NCBI GenBank assembly: GCA_014904845.1
Contig: MU119242.1
Span: 62,001 to 126,000, forward strand
From: Acephala macrosclerotiorum
Lineage: Eukaryota > Ascomycota > Leotiomycetes > Helotiales > Mollisiaceae
Reading direction: 5' to 3'
DNA length: 64,000 bases
Shown: piece after piece, positions 10,080-22,304 of the stretch
Layout: every line of letters starts with the position of its first letter
How positions within the stretch are numbered: position 1 is the first letter of the stretch
Translations under genes and position numbers: made by a program
The notes under the pieces: generated by a model
Databases searched by the model: none
What the model was told of the DNA's origin: nothing
The model's input: only the letters and a program-made list of their open reading frames with translations

Positions 10080-11192
10080 TGTATTCGGATCCGCCAGGTT
10101 ACCCGCAGGCCTCGAGCCTTAAGTATCTGTCTTCAAAGTCCTTCCGAGTACTTCGATGCTCTCGAAACTCGGATTTTGCAAATATCTCTAAGGTCGAGCA
10201 AAAAGAACCTCTTCGGTCCTGAGCATAGTCGTCCGAAAATCAGTGGACTTCGGGAGGTTGTTCGTCCATGTTTGAAAGGGACCAGCATAATAGGAACATG
10301 TAGGAGGGGCTTTGAACTGACCCGATCTGCCACACCTTCCTCTCGATGTACGACTGCGGCAAGGCTTGAGGGTGTCGTAGACTGCCGCTTTGTTTCTAGC
10401 TTGTTATGGAATTGCTGACAGCCCTGTATCTAGCCCGATTCAACCGCTGGTATCCTTTCACGTACTCCTCAAGGTGGCATAACGATGGTATCGTAACCTG
10501 GGCGCTCGGCACAGCGTTTTGGCGGTGCAGACGGGCATAACTTCCGGAGATAACAGATGAAGATGCCCTGGTCACTCCAAGGTGAGGGTCGATTGTCCCG
10601 CTGCAACTCATAAGGTGCCCGTTGTTCGCGAGGTGAAGGTGTTGTCGAGGGAAGCTGGAGACTGAAAAAAATTATGGTCTTCAAAAGTCCAAGCGTCAAG
10701 TGCCGAGAGATTCTAAGAGCTTTATCATGAGAGCAGCCAACACACTGAAGTAAGTTTAGGCATGTTGCTGGAAATTGAGTAACATTATAGGCTGCATTAT
10801 TGCTGAAGGTTTATCAAACGAGGTGAAAAGCATGTGAAAACTTCATTGTTGACCATTGCTATTAAAATATGTACTAGCCCTATTGGGTAATCTTGGCTAT
10901 AAACTCGATTTTATTATCGAGCAAAGCACGAGTCTTTATCTACATCCTGCTCCCACTTCTGGCAGCAAAGCCGGTCTGCCAACTCATGTATGTAACGCTA
11001 AATATAATCCACTATCCTTTACAACTCCAATGTACACATCCCAGCCAACGCCATCCCACGCCTTGCAAGGCCGGATGCGATGTCGCCTCGGTATAAACAT
11101 TACTATAGATTCCTATCCCGGAAGCATTCGTCTCTGAACCCTGCCGATAATTACGATTATTTCCCCGCTGGTGCTTCTCATCGACCAGAACT
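10080..11192. other. Unassigned stretch
   Basis: Fragments such as DRRGSFCSTLEIFAKSEF and HRSTRKDFEDRYLRLEACG on minus (about 10120-10270) are charged and protein-like but broken by stops. They could be an older exon or another relic. Nothing else is supported. Confidence 0.35.
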
Positions 11193-13092
11193 TTATTCTG
11201 GTGCTTGATGTTCAAGGTCTTCTAATGGGACCGGATCTCCAGCTTCCGGGGAAGACAAAGACATGTGGCGTCTCCTTCTGCGATGTGCCTTGCGCCCATC
11301 CCCACGGTGGAGGTCTTCAGAAGTCCGTCTCTCCAATTTTCTGCGGCCTCCGTAAGCGCGCATATCCTTAGGATGCAGAAATCCCACGCTTGATCGTAAT
11401 AGGTCTACCCAAGGGCCGATCTGAAACTGACTTTCGGAATCCTCATGATTGCAGCACGGGCTTCTTCTTATTGGAAGAAACCAGTCAACAAAATTTGAGC
11501 CCATCACTGTCTCCCAATTCAACAGCCGAGTCCCAAGATCCCAAGGGTTGTCTCCTTGCTTCATTTTTAGGACTGCAAATGTGCGAGTAGCTTTTAGATC
11601 TCTGTCAGAATATCGGTATGATACGGACCCATTTGCTAGAGCAGGTGTCGCTACCTGGGTTACAACCGGTCCTTGAGACGGGTGTAATCCATTTAGATTC
11701 CCTTGGTCGAGGTTAGCTGAGGTTGAGGCTATGGTCTGCACTGGTTCGGGCTGTGTCTCCGAAGCTGGTAGTAAATCTGAAGGCTGACTTCCTGGTGCAG
11801 GTACCTGTTCTGGTGATCCTGATGCCTGTGTCGGAGAAGGAGGTGTGCCATAGGAGCTAGTATCCGGGGTGCCTGTTGATCCCAGCGATCCATTCATGGC
11901 TAACGGATATGCTATTTCACGGTAAGGATGTTGTGAAGCCAGAAATGGGCTGATCCGATAAAGCTCGTCTTGAGACGGCTTCAAAATTGCAAGGGTTTGG
12001 ACACGAGTCTTTGATCCCAGCCTTTCAACTTGTGTCAAATTGTTCATGGCAAGATCAACGGATGCACCAGTCATTCCAGCAGTGAAAAGGAAGAAAAAGG
12101 AGGCACTGCGAGTGTCAGCAGAGTGAGATGATTAGAATAGGAAACATACATCCCAAGGATCGCTGTGAATTGTGGATTATAAGTTTCACCCTGGACTTGT
12201 CTCAGCAAATGAATATGGGTGTACAGAGCATTCAAAAGGACTGTCCAAGTCTCCTGAACAAGAAATTAAACATCTGTGGTGATCTACCTCTGTTTTCACT
12301 TGTCTAGCGATATAGACGGCCATTACTATTAGCAAGTGAAGGCAATATAGAGCCGTGTAAAAGGTGTATTGAATGAAGAATTTGAAGTTGCTCTCTCCAA
12401 CCGGGCCCCCAACCCTACTCTCGAACACGTCAGTATGTCTGTCGGAGGATATTGATTTGGGTTTGTCGTAGGTTCCTCACCAAGGACAAAAGTGATCCAT
12501 CTTCAATATGCACCGGCCGGAGTCGCTGCAATGATGTGTGCGGTCGGGCTTCCAATTGGCACAATGTGAGCACCACTTAGGCCGCCCATCCACCTCGCAG
12601 ACAAAGACATCCTTGGTGTAAAAGAGTTCCAAACCAGGAGAATCTGGGTCATCTTTGGTCCCCAACACCCCAGCCGTGTTTTGCTGATATTTGGTACCGC
12701 CGATACCATCTGCTTCCTTTCTTGGCTTCTGTTTCTCAGTAGCATTGTACATTCCAACATTGCGAAGAGCTGCTGGGCCAAGTGGGAGGTATGGTGGATC
12801 GACCATCGTTATGTATACTAGTCGGAGAAGGGATGCGGCCATGAGAAGGAATAGGAGGAAGTATACAACGAGTATTATAATTGCAGCGGCAATATCATTA
12901 TGCTGGGCGAGAAGATAATGAGCTGATTGCATCAGTCAGATCATTAGGAGTTTCTATACAGATGAACATACCACAGAGCGGAACGACCAGCACATACGTC
13001 GCGTACCCAACCACTCCAGCCAGGACTACCGGTATGACACGGGCCGTCCAGATATTGATTGCAATTCTCTGCCGTTCCGCCGGCGACAACAT
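11193..13092 (-). CDS. PFA5: Palmitoyltransferase PFA5 (DHHC-family S-acyltransferase)
   Basis: Membrane enzyme that attaches palmitate to cysteines of target proteins. Exon 1 starts at ATG 13092 ([15 protein letters not shown], first transmembrane helix) and is spliced by GTATGT...CAATCAG into [13 protein letters not shown] (second helix). Exon 2 carries the Cys-rich zinc domain ([31 protein letters not shown]). The catalytic motif is DHFC rather than DHHC, a variant I associate with fungal Pfa5; the active cysteine is retained. A GTGAGG intron joins it to [19 protein letters not shown] (third helix). Then come [17 protein letters not shown] and [11 protein letters not shown] (fourth helix), a Pro/Ser/Thr/Gln-rich linker, and the Pfa5-specific tail [18 protein letters not shown]...[16 protein letters not shown]. 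About 570 aa, five exons. The intron after RQVKTE is either about 34 nt (GTAGAT donor) or about 46 nt (GTGAAA donor). Confidence 0.88.
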
Positions 13093-14911
13093 CTTGTTGC
13101 ATCCATGAAGACCAATCTAGCAACTGGAAATTTGAGCTCTTTGGTTCGAGGGTAGACTGAAGAGATTGGTGAGTTATCGATACGCGACTAGACGTGGAAA
13201 GAAGCTAGCAAGGAGTTGAGTTGATTGGCGTTGTACGAGGACCTGCGGCGCCGAATCGCTGCTGTTGTGTTTACTGAACAATAATATTGTTGATGGTATC
13301 ACCAACTTCGGCAGCTCGAGGCTGACGTCGAGGCATCGCGCATTTGAACCAAGAGGTTATCTCAGCTAGGACGATATAGGCTTAGCGTCATTGTGACCAC
13401 ACCTTCTCCTCAGCTCAGGCTCTTTCCTTCAATGAGACATCCCATTCAGAACAAGTGCTCTTTGAGGACTCAAATATGTTCTATTAATATCATTATTCTT
13501 CATAGTTGACACAATCCAATCGTCCAGCTTCCAACGACATCTCTCGTGCCCTTTACTGACTTCGACAGCCACAAGTTCGAATGGTACCATGTAGCTAGAG
13601 ATATGTATGGAGATGAGATTCCTGATACACTTAGCAGATTTCATTCTCCCCAGAGATGCAAATCAATCTCCAGGGAGTGCAGACTATGCATAGTCAAGTG
13701 ACCTTTGATCTTGCCATCAGTGGTGTGGCCGAGTATTCCGCGTCGCCCTTTTGCTTTGCCCTTGGGCGCCTGGTGTGCTTCAGCGATAGTCTGAAACGGC
13801 CGGAAGGCTGGTCATGCGGCTCAACTTCCGTCATGTTCCCAACAAAAATTGCTTTTTCTTTCCTAAAGCAGAATATCTGCCTTGCTCGAAGCATGCTAGC
13901 CTTTGAGCGCGTAAGCATTGGTTGATGATATTCATAGAGGAATGTAGGACTTCAGATGCGGCTCTGAATACGATAGGCGAGAAAACTCTGCGCTGACGAA
14001 GTGTTCCAGATTCAGGACCACAGGAACACAACCACAACCTTGGTGCAGGGAAGTATGCTGCAAGTAGACCAAAGGTATTTCCAATCATACAGACCATATA
14101 CTCAAGAAACGCCAATGCCTCAATCTGATGACCATTTCCGTACTTTCATGATATGAGGCTCAAGGAACACGAGATGTGTTTGTCTTTGGCCTCAGCGACA
14201 AACATTCGTCACCATCGGACTTGAATGGACCAATCTCCTGTCAGACAACGATCTCTGTCAGCTATTGAAAATATGTGGCGTTCCGTTTCCGGCAATTGTG
14301 ACTGGGTTTGCCGTTGCTGACCGGTGTTTCCCACGACTAAAGGCTCCCGTCTCCCTTCAGTTGGGTTGCTGCACAAGAACAAGTAGCATGCCTCAAAATC
14401 TCTTGAAAACATATGAGTGAGCGAACAGCCTACCCTTTCTCCTTCCATTGCTGACAGAAATACAGCCCAGTGTGCACGAAGGGCGACCAGCTCTGCTTCG
14501 CCCTCACAATTTCGCCTGCTCTCAGTCTCATCGCCCTCAAAATGGCAGTCTTGGACATGAAAATGAACCTTCGGGCTCTCATATCTGAGGATAGGGCGAC
14601 TCTTCCTCTCGCCCTACGATGGTCTTCGTCTGACACCCTCATTGCAGTCGAAAATGTATAAAGACTGTCCTTGGTCATGGTCATCGAAACTTCCACCAGC
14701 CATAAAACAACAGTAGCACTTCACATCGTCTTGCAAGCTCGTTCTCCAACTTTCGAGTACCACTTTGAAGCTTCGATACCCAGTCTGTCTCCGAATGTCT
14801 CGACCGTCGACCTACACTTGGTATTGTAGTGAATGTGGATTTGGGTGAGTGTCCTGTACGCATTCTGTCTTAGGACATTGTTGACCTGAATCAGACCACA
14901 CTCTACAGTGT
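13093..14911. other. Gene-poor stretch
   Basis: Contains a perfect short palindrome CAATAATATTG near 13277. Open frames such as minus 13429-13644 and minus 14430-14696 are unrecognised and conflict with frames on the other strand. No supported gene. Confidence 0.4.
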
Positions 14912-15712
14912 ATGATGTTGCCTGCAACGACTGTCAGCGTAGGAAAAGCGAAAATGCAAAAATCGAATCTGGCAGCAGGTCAGCTCGTCCATACGATCAC
15001 ACTCCCACCAAGCGATCCGGCACAGAAGAAAAGAACAGCAAACGAAGCTAGTCTGTTGCTGGATTTGCAAACACCAAGGAAAGCCATGAATTCCACATCT
15101 AAAGGCATCCCTCACAAGTTCCAAGACCAGACGATAATGGGTCTTAACGCCAACTTTCCTCTCGCAAACGTCCCATGTGCAGATTCGACTAAATTAGACA
15201 GCCACGCTCGTATTCAGACTCAACTGTTTCAAGTACTAGCAGCAACCGTTGAGCGGCTTTCCAGGCATGGTGTATTGAAACTACGAAGACACGAATTAGT
15301 GAAGGCTTTCCGGACCCCAAATCAGGTGACCAGCCTCAAACCCCCAAGCTTCTTTGTTTCACTGCCTGACCTCTTGAACTTAGAGCATTCACTCCTCTTT
15401 ACTTCTCAACATAGCACGCCCACCCGTGCACTCCTCGCTTCTTCAGATTGGTCACGTGTTACCTTGCTCGATCGAGACGGTAGAATCCCGTCAACAAAGT
15501 CTTCGATGCGGCGCCTCCATGATTGTATTATGGGGGTATTATCAGTCTCCAGCGACAGAGATTGGACGATCCCCAGTTTTCCAATAAGTGCGTCATCAAC
15601 CAATCAAACTTTCCAGGTTTATTCAGCATCATCGTTCCCATCCCTCGGTGCAAAAGAGCCTCTTGGAGGCTCAGCGAGGACTGTGGCTATGAGGAACCGT
15701 CTGCCTAGCTAA
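14912..15712 (+). CDS. Orphan long open frame, 266 aa; possibly a decayed gene
   Basis: A 267-codon ATG frame is long for chance in this base composition. Its product is Ser/Leu/Thr-rich with no recognisable domain, signal peptide or membrane segment. An overlapping plus-strand frame at the same start reads VACNDCQRRKS, reminiscent of the first half of a Zn2Cys6 cluster (CxxCxxRK), but the rest of the cluster is absent. The antisense strand also has a protein-like segment at 15406-15600. I therefore regard it as either a hypothetical gene or the shadow of a decayed transcription factor. No neighbour suggests a role. Confidence 0.25.
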   Translation: MMLPATTVSVGKAKMQKSNLAAGQLVHTITLPPSDPAQKKRTANEASLLLDLQTPRKAMNSTSKGIPHKFQDQTIMGLNANFPLANVPCADSTKLDSHARIQTQLFQVLAATVERLSRHGVLKLRRHELVKAFRTPNQVTSLKPPSFFVSLPDLLNLEHSLLFTSQHSTPTRALLASSDWSRVTLLDRDGRIPSTKSSMRRLHDCIMGVLSVSSDRDWTIPSFPISASSTNQTFQVYSASSFPSLGAKEPLGGSARTVAMRNRLPS

Positions 15713-16731
15713 GCATGGCTATGTCTGCTCACCGAGCAGTCATGGCTGACCAGACGCGAGGCTGGACCCACTTCTCATCTGCTCTTGAGTAACGTATCAG
15801 CGTCCGCCCTGGGATCATAGCTAAGAAGTTATCGGACAATCGTTTTTGCACTTCATTTGTTTCAGGTGATCGTTGTTTGAGCCTTTCGAGACGCGAATAC
15901 GAGGCATGGATAATCGTGAGGCTATCATGCGGCTCTACTCTCGCGGCTACTCGCCCTCGGCTAATACATTCTGGGCACTTGATTCATACTTCGGCCTTTT
16001 TTTATTTTATGTTGTATTTCTTTGCTCACCGATCACTAGTTTATTGCAGTACAGTAGTTCCTCATTCTTCCTGTCTTTAGGTCTTCGGTCTAGCATATTG
16101 ACGGCTGTCTGGCTCACGGTCTTACCGGTGGATTCAGCAAAGGCCTACTTGCCCTCTTCTCGCCCTGTTACTTCTAATTACCGCCCTCGGCGCCCCCGAT
16201 GGGCCCAGTCACCATCGTCTCTGGACTGGACGCACAGCTTCACCGTGTTCTCTTTTGTGACTCGAAAGCACTCAGACCGAAATGAGCCCGCAGAACTCCA
16301 TAGCCATCATCATCACCCATGAAAGGCATCATCAGTTGGACTTGTGACTCCAGAAGTACGTCGCTGCGGGCGAGCTAGGCCGACGAATCACTGGGGCCAT
16401 GGGACGTTTGGGGATACCATTCGATGATTTCGGTATGCCCTTCGACGCGTACAAATATTTGCCTCGCTGCGACTCCTGCTAGTTGGGCATTATTCTTAGA
16501 CACTGCCGCAATAGGCACTCTGCGACGTTGATATATAGTCCAGGATCTCTAGCTTAAAAGCGCCTCAGTCCCACCGATCCAGTATCATCCACAGTTCCTC
16601 TTCTATCATCTTTCTAGCAATATCAACAAAGTCCTCGTTTGCCCTCAATTTCTGCTCCCTACTTGCTTCATCTTCCTCCTTAGGGTAGTCAGCACCGCTT
16701 TTACCGTTTATCTCCTTCAAACTCCACAGCA
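15713..16731. other. Unassigned; right end is the leader of the 16732 gene
   Basis: The C/T-rich tract at 16560-16730 directly before the ATG (TTCCTCTTC, CTCCTTCAAACTCC) is typical of a fungal core promoter and leader, with TATATAG near 16534. No supported gene upstream. Confidence 0.4.
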
Positions 16732-16980
16732 ATGCCTCATACCTCCTCTTCCTCCCACCAAAAACATAGCCATGGAAGCTCCAAGAAGAAGGGAGATTCG
16801 AAGAAGGGGGATTCGAGGAAGGAAAGAGCGTGGCATTGGGAGCAAATGTGGTTTTGCTGTCAATGCCACCCCGGGGGAGCTGACGCGATGACTCTTTGGA
16901 CGGAGCATTGCCTAATCTGTGGACATCGACGCGATAGCGACTGCATTGTGGAAAACATTAAGATATACGATGATCGTTGA
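16732..16980 (+). CDS. Small CCxC zinc-ribbon-like protein, 82 aa
   Basis: Single-exon gene whose ATG at 16732 follows CACAGCA after a pyrimidine-rich leader. The N-terminal third is Ser/His/Lys-rich (HTSSSSHQKHSHGSSKKKGD, a possible basic nuclear or disordered region). Residues about 40-72 carry the same motif as the 8083 gene: MWFCCQCHPGG, then EHCLICGHRRDSDC. All five cysteine positions and the HxR are kept. Function is unknown; zinc binding is inferred from the Cys/His spacing. It is not an exact duplicate of the 8083 gene, having one motif and a different N-terminus, so the two are distant paralogs. Confidence 0.75.
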   Translation: MPHTSSSSHQKHSHGSSKKKGDSKKGDSRKERAWHWEQMWFCCQCHPGGADAMTLWTEHCLICGHRRDSDCIVENIKIYDDR

Positions 16981-19900
16981 TTATTGATCGTGAGTCAAAC
17001 CTGGATTTGTTCCAATTCGTTGGCTAAACCAGCATCTTACATAGCTTCCGAGTCATTTGACATCTTGTCGCTTCAAATCCCAGAATTTTGAGATCAGCAG
17101 AGTTCGCACTGAGCGTTAGTTTGTTCTTTGGGGTGGTCATTCGTGGGCTAATATGCCTGGTCGTCTTGCTTGGGCTTACATTATGGGTTTACATTCTTGC
17201 TTTTAGATTTCCACTTTGTACTTTTCCTTTGGGCGGCTTATCGAGCGAGTATGAGGAACTAGACCATCATTTCGAATCACAGGCCTTGTTGCTGGAGCAC
17301 GGCGTCACACTTAGAAGAGGGATGTCCCCACCGACCGGATCTATGTTATTGACTAGCATTGAAGGAGCCTTGGGAGCGAGCATAGCGTTAGATAGATCGT
17401 CATATGAATTACATGATTTACACCCAATAAAGCCCGGTTCTACGATGACAGTGATCGCTTATATAGTCAATTGTGAAGCGAGACATTCATGATACCAAAG
17501 AAGTGCCTGATGGTTGGCCTCGTAAGGCACTTTGCTATCCTCTCTTTCCGTTCCAAGACTTCTTCCAAATTCCTAGAAAACACGCCACTTCGTCCACAAT
17601 AGAGCCTATTGGCGCAACAGCCCTTGGCTCAGAAATCTCATTTGTTCCATCATAATTACGCCATATTGAATGCCAAAGCATAGCCTGCCAGAATTCGCCA
17701 TGTTCCATCCAAAAGAACACGTAGAACCTCCTCACACACCTCCTGAGTGTGCCCCTGTGAGTGAAACCACACCTAGATCTTAGGGGGGCTTAGGAGCTTA
17801 GATCTCGCCTCGGAGGGGCTGCCATTTTAGCGTTTGTGGAAGTGCCTGGGCCAACTCCTGGCGGCGGCGTGGCTTTCTCGTAGCAAATGTAAAGACTAGG
17901 CCTCAAAATGCGGCAGATTCAGATTCCCACGCCCTGATTCAGCCTCGAACATCGGGCCTGACCAATGATAGCATGCAAACGCCATGCTACCCTAGTCCAA
18001 AGCCCTTTTCACCTCGACAGCAAGCCCCCATGGTTCATCTCATGACTTCATTCGAGTCCACAAACTCTGCAACATGGCGTAGTCTGTGCAGATGCACAAT
18101 CACATCTTCGCCGACCGCCATCTCTTGCTCTTGGAGCTGAGTCCGAGTGAAAAAAAAAAAAATGAAGAGTTCCCGGCTGGGACTAGCGGATGCCTTATGA
18201 CGCCCAACGCGATCCGTAGGCAGAAGTTCAGAACTAATCCGGCGACCGCGAAGAAGCGGTCAGCGAGGGATAGCGGTTCCTTTCACTCTCACCGAGAGCG
18301 TTTCTCTTCTCTATTGCTGTTCGGTATGGTTGATGTGCGTTGTGAAGTGCATGTATACGTTGTTGATGTCTGCGGCTGAGGTGGTAAGGCTGAGCATGCG
18401 CCATGCGGCTCTATTGCGAGGCTGCTCCTATTTTCCCTCCTCTCTGCATCTTCTCACAACAACAACAACAACAACCGCTTCAACTATCCTCAACTCCTGA
18501 GATGCATCGCAGTATGACAACGCTTCAGGGAACCTTGTTTCGTCGATTACCGTCTGCACCTGTACATAATAATACAGCCAAGCCAGAATTCATGACTCCG
18601 TCGACGTACCTCACTTCATTTCCTGGGGACACTCAAAGTAATAACTGGCCTATCGTACCCTCAGGCCAACGAATCTCTCCATCGAAACGATCACTTTGCG
18701 TCCGAACAGTCAGAGATGCATGCTTCTGCAGGAGCAAAGCCGAAGACAGCCGTCGATCTGCAGCCTTGACGCATAAATTGAGCCTCCACCGAGTACATCG
18801 ACGTTGAATTGCTTCGCGATATTCCAGCGATTGGACATACACGGGCTGCAGTTCCAGACGCAGAATAAGCTTCACCTGGAGATTGTGGGAACGGCATATC
18901 TTTATATCGGAACGGCGGTCTACATTCACGTCATTCGCGTCACTCGGGCAGCGCGTTCATACGCATCAGGAGGTAGCCCTATCTCGCATCAGCCAACGGG
19001 GTGTTCCGGATGTTTCGTTGGCCAGTTATATGAACTGCAAGTACACCTCCATGAATCTATTTTCTGATACTTTTCCTGCACGCGCACACAACCATTACGG
19101 AATGAGCGTACAAGAGGGTACTTTGGCGCCTCGGTGCTTGCCAGAATCCAATTATGAGAGCACCGATGGAGTTTGATTCGAAGCTGTTTCAGAATACTGC
19201 ACCCATTGTTGGATACATTAGCAGAAGTCCTAAACACGACATTCCGTCTTACCTCAACTGCGCCTATCACCCATACCAAGTTCCGATGCTCACACCCACA
19301 AAGGGAGCGATGAAAATCAACATCTTTGGCCGGTGCTTGCTTTCTTTTTCGACATCGACATAGCTATTCCGTGGGGTCTGCTCGCATACTCCCCTGCCCA
19401 ATGTATGGATCTCGTAGGCCCACGCATCCTGCTTCCGAGATATGCCTGAGCCTATGCAATAACTGGAAGCACTCATTCGGCTTCAGCAAGCGATGCGAAG
19501 TACAGAAGGTGGTCGCATACACAAGAACGCGAGATGACGCTCTGATAGCATGAAGTTCGTCCGCTCAAGCTAGGGCTAGATATCTTTCCAATGTTCCCGG
19601 ACATCACTACTATCGACTCCATATCTCGTTAGTCTTCCTTTTATAAGTTTCGCACAAGCAGCTTTGTTAGAGGCTCTAGAATACTCATGGAAATCACACA
19701 CTTGCTATAATGTTAAGTCTAAGTTGCGCTCGGTATAGCGTGGGCTCTTGTACTAATGTTCTTCAATCTTGGGACAAAGAAGGTAGAAGTATTACGCTAT
19801 GTTCTTCGAATTCAACTCTATTCAGTCCCAGCGTTGAGAACCCCTTTTCAGGTCGCTAATCCTTAGCGGTTTCTTACTGGCTCCTCAAGAAGCTACCCCT

Positions 19901-20170
19901 TTATCTGCACTAATCCGAGCTAACTTACCCAACCTACTGGTACCCCGCCAAAGAACGCTAGGCTGTATCGGCGCACTGCAACACCACATCTCAAATATAT
20001 TAGTCCCCCCCACGATGTCTTGTCTCAGACGTTCAAGTTGACATATTTCGCTTTGGGATTTCATTTATCGCGATTTGGCAGTCTGTCTCTCATTTATCAG
20101 CAGTCGACAGGCAGAACACCGAGCCTGCCTTATTGTCGCAAGATCAGCACACAATCCAACAACACCGGCC
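16981..20170. other. 3.2 kb gene desert
   Basis: Contains an orphan plus-strand frame at 17088-17492 with a clear hydrophobic helix (GLICLVVLLGLTLWVYILAF) but no ATG upstream of the helix; it could be an internal exon or a relic. There is a CAA-repeat tract (CAACAACAACAACAAC) near 18457 and a poly-A run near 18151. A peptide-like stretch FDIDIAIPWGLLAYSPAQCM at about 19345-19410 has no gene context. Nothing else is supported. Confidence 0.4.
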
Positions 20171-20821
20171 ATGGATCAGCCACCACCATACCTCCCTCGC
20201 GAGCCTGCGAGTGCTCGGGACTTTGAGACAGCTTCGATCCGATCCGCCGCGCCTTCCTACACCAGCCGAGCTCCGAGCTATGTATCAACAGTCCCTTCCG
20301 CGCCAACGCGAACAGGCCTGCCTCCCATCCCTTCATTACCAGCGAGTCATACGCCCTCTCTCAACGCCTATCGAATGCCCTCCTCGTGGTCAAGAACCCA
20401 ACACAATCCTACTGCACGGCACTACCACTCCGTTGCCCAACGTCGCGCTGAAAACAGCACCATCAAATTGAGATCCTCCGTCCTTGTAGCGGTTCTGCAC
20501 GGCGAGGAAGGCATTGCACAAATGAAGAAGAAGATGGGCGAAGAAGAACGAGAACGAAGTATGAGAACACACGAAGACCCACATCTAGTAGGCGAAGAAG
20601 CCGCTGAAGAGGCTCGACAAGAGAGATTGAGGAGAGAGGCAGGTTGGGAGGTTTTGGAACAAGAGGACAAGAGATGGGACTGGCTGCTTGCGCAAATGAG
20701 CGATTGGGAGGAAAGAGACAAAAGCTGGAAGACTTTCCGGAAGAATGTTGAGGGCGGGAAGAGGGCAAAGTGTCGAAGTGGATGGGACTCGGTGGGTCGT
20801 GATTTTCTTCGGTGGGATTGA
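20171..20821 (+). CDS. Conserved fungal hypothetical protein, 216 aa
   Basis: ATG at 20171 (GGCCATGG, strong context) starts MDQPPPYLPREPASARDFE. The open frame extends upstream only through non-ATG codons. The N-terminal half is disordered, with a PPPY-type motif and the Ser/Tyr-rich pattern SIRSAAPSYTSRAPSYVSTVP seen in a fungus-specific family that I know only as 'hypothetical protein'. The C-terminal half is a long charged helix rich in Glu/Arg/Trp (EEERERSMRTHED, EEAAEEARQERLRREAGWEVLE), probably coiled coil, ending DSVGRDFLRWD. No signal peptide or transmembrane segment. A PPxY motif can bind WW domains, but that is inference. Single exon. Confidence 0.7.
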   Translation: MDQPPPYLPREPASARDFETASIRSAAPSYTSRAPSYVSTVPSAPTRTGLPPIPSLPASHTPSLNAYRMPSSWSRTQHNPTARHYHSVAQRRAENSTIKLRSSVLVAVLHGEEGIAQMKKKMGEEERERSMRTHEDPHLVGEEAAEEARQERLRREAGWEVLEQEDKRWDWLLAQMSDWEERDKSWKTFRKNVEGGKRAKCRSGWDSVGRDFLRWD

Positions 20822-22304
20822 ATTTAGTTAACAACATGGCGTTGGGGTAGATTAGGAAGGAGTTTGGTAGGTGGCGGTTGCCAAATCCGTGCGTAATGCT
20901 CTTCTCTTGCTTGAATAGCATCAGCATTTCCGAAGCTCTCCTCGCCACAGTACTCCTTTCCTCGAATCTTCCTCGTGGCGTGTAGTTGAGTTCGCGGCCA
21001 AGGTGCAGTGATAGGGCATAGAAATGACTACTAAGATTTCCAATTCCGAACCCGAAGCCACCAACGCGTGTATCAAGTTATCCCGTGTGTTAAGGAGCTT
21101 CATGCATCAACGATTCATGCGGCGTAGTATGGAAGATGCTCAAAAGGTAACATCCCCTGCGTTCTATGCCCATTGTGTTTTTGCCTCTCGGTTTACCGTT
21201 CCGTAGTATTCAATCGAGGTGGGACAAAAGCTTTGAACGGGGCCCAGGCTTGTTTCCAGTTTCGAGAAGGGGTGTGGAGTTCGATTTCTTGACTAATTTG
21301 CTTCTTCTCGCTCGTACCCGTTCCACATACAAATAATCGGCTAACAAAATACAAAAACAATCATATATCTTAAGCCTCAATAATAATCTTGATTAAATTA
21401 GCCTTACCCAATCGCATGTCTATTTCGGTTTACGATGAGCGCCTAGCGGCCAAGCTGTCTTTTGAGATCTGGTGCAAGAGAAAACAAAATGAAAAGCAGC
21501 ACTTACTTGTCCTTGCCCTCCCCCATCTCCCTGTTCACCACCCAACCATCTAGAAGGTTAAGCGCATCTATCCAAAAAAGCAGAGCAGCGCAATTGCTGA
21601 TGCAGGTGTAGACAGCACCACCAAGTCAATCCACTTCAGTTTCCCAAAGCTTCTCGAAATGATATTGGACTTTGCCATTGATGGAGCATTTCCCGATTGA
21701 AATCCGCACGACACGTCCAGCACCACCGAGTTTATGAAGAACCTTCAGTCCCGTTGCCAGTTCCTCTAGAACTTCTCCAGGGTGAAGAGGCCGTCTCAGT
21801 TAAGCACAAAGGCCGGTATGTTGACTTATGACGACAGGTAGTTCACTGTCCCCAGTCAAGAGAGTCCAGTATTTGGCGATCTCTTAGTAGCTCGTAGTAC
21901 CGTTGTACTTCTCCGAAGTTTCTACGGAGAATGTTGTAGGTCAGTGTCACCTGTCAGAAGATACATACCTCTCCTGCGAAGCAGGCTTTGTCGAAGTCGT
22001 AGCGTGAAAGCGCGAAGGTGGCGCGTTGGTCGCGGCTGTGGGCGCGTTAGCTTTGCTCTTTTGAAGCTTGAACAGATTAAAGTAGCGTGCGTTGATAGAC
22101 AGCCTGGCAACTTGGTGTTAAACGAAGATACGTCCGGGTGCGCGTGACCCTTATTATCGCAGTTGAAGTTGGGCGTTTATATTAGCAAGGAGTTGAGAAA
22201 GTTTGAACTTCCGAGGAAAGTCGGTATCAAGACGAGAAAAGAAATGCCCCGATCTTAGCTTCATCGGTACGCTCGGGTCCAGTGTCCGAAAGTCCTTCGA
22301 AGAT
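20822..22304. other. Unassigned stretch
   Basis: 3' flank of the 20171 gene followed by DNA without a convincing frame. Confidence 0.4.

Noticed and set aside
20463..20948. 161-codon minus-strand frame antisense to the 20171 gene
   Set aside because: Its Ser/Pro/Leu-rich translation is the mirror of the Glu/Arg-rich coding strand; a shadow frame.
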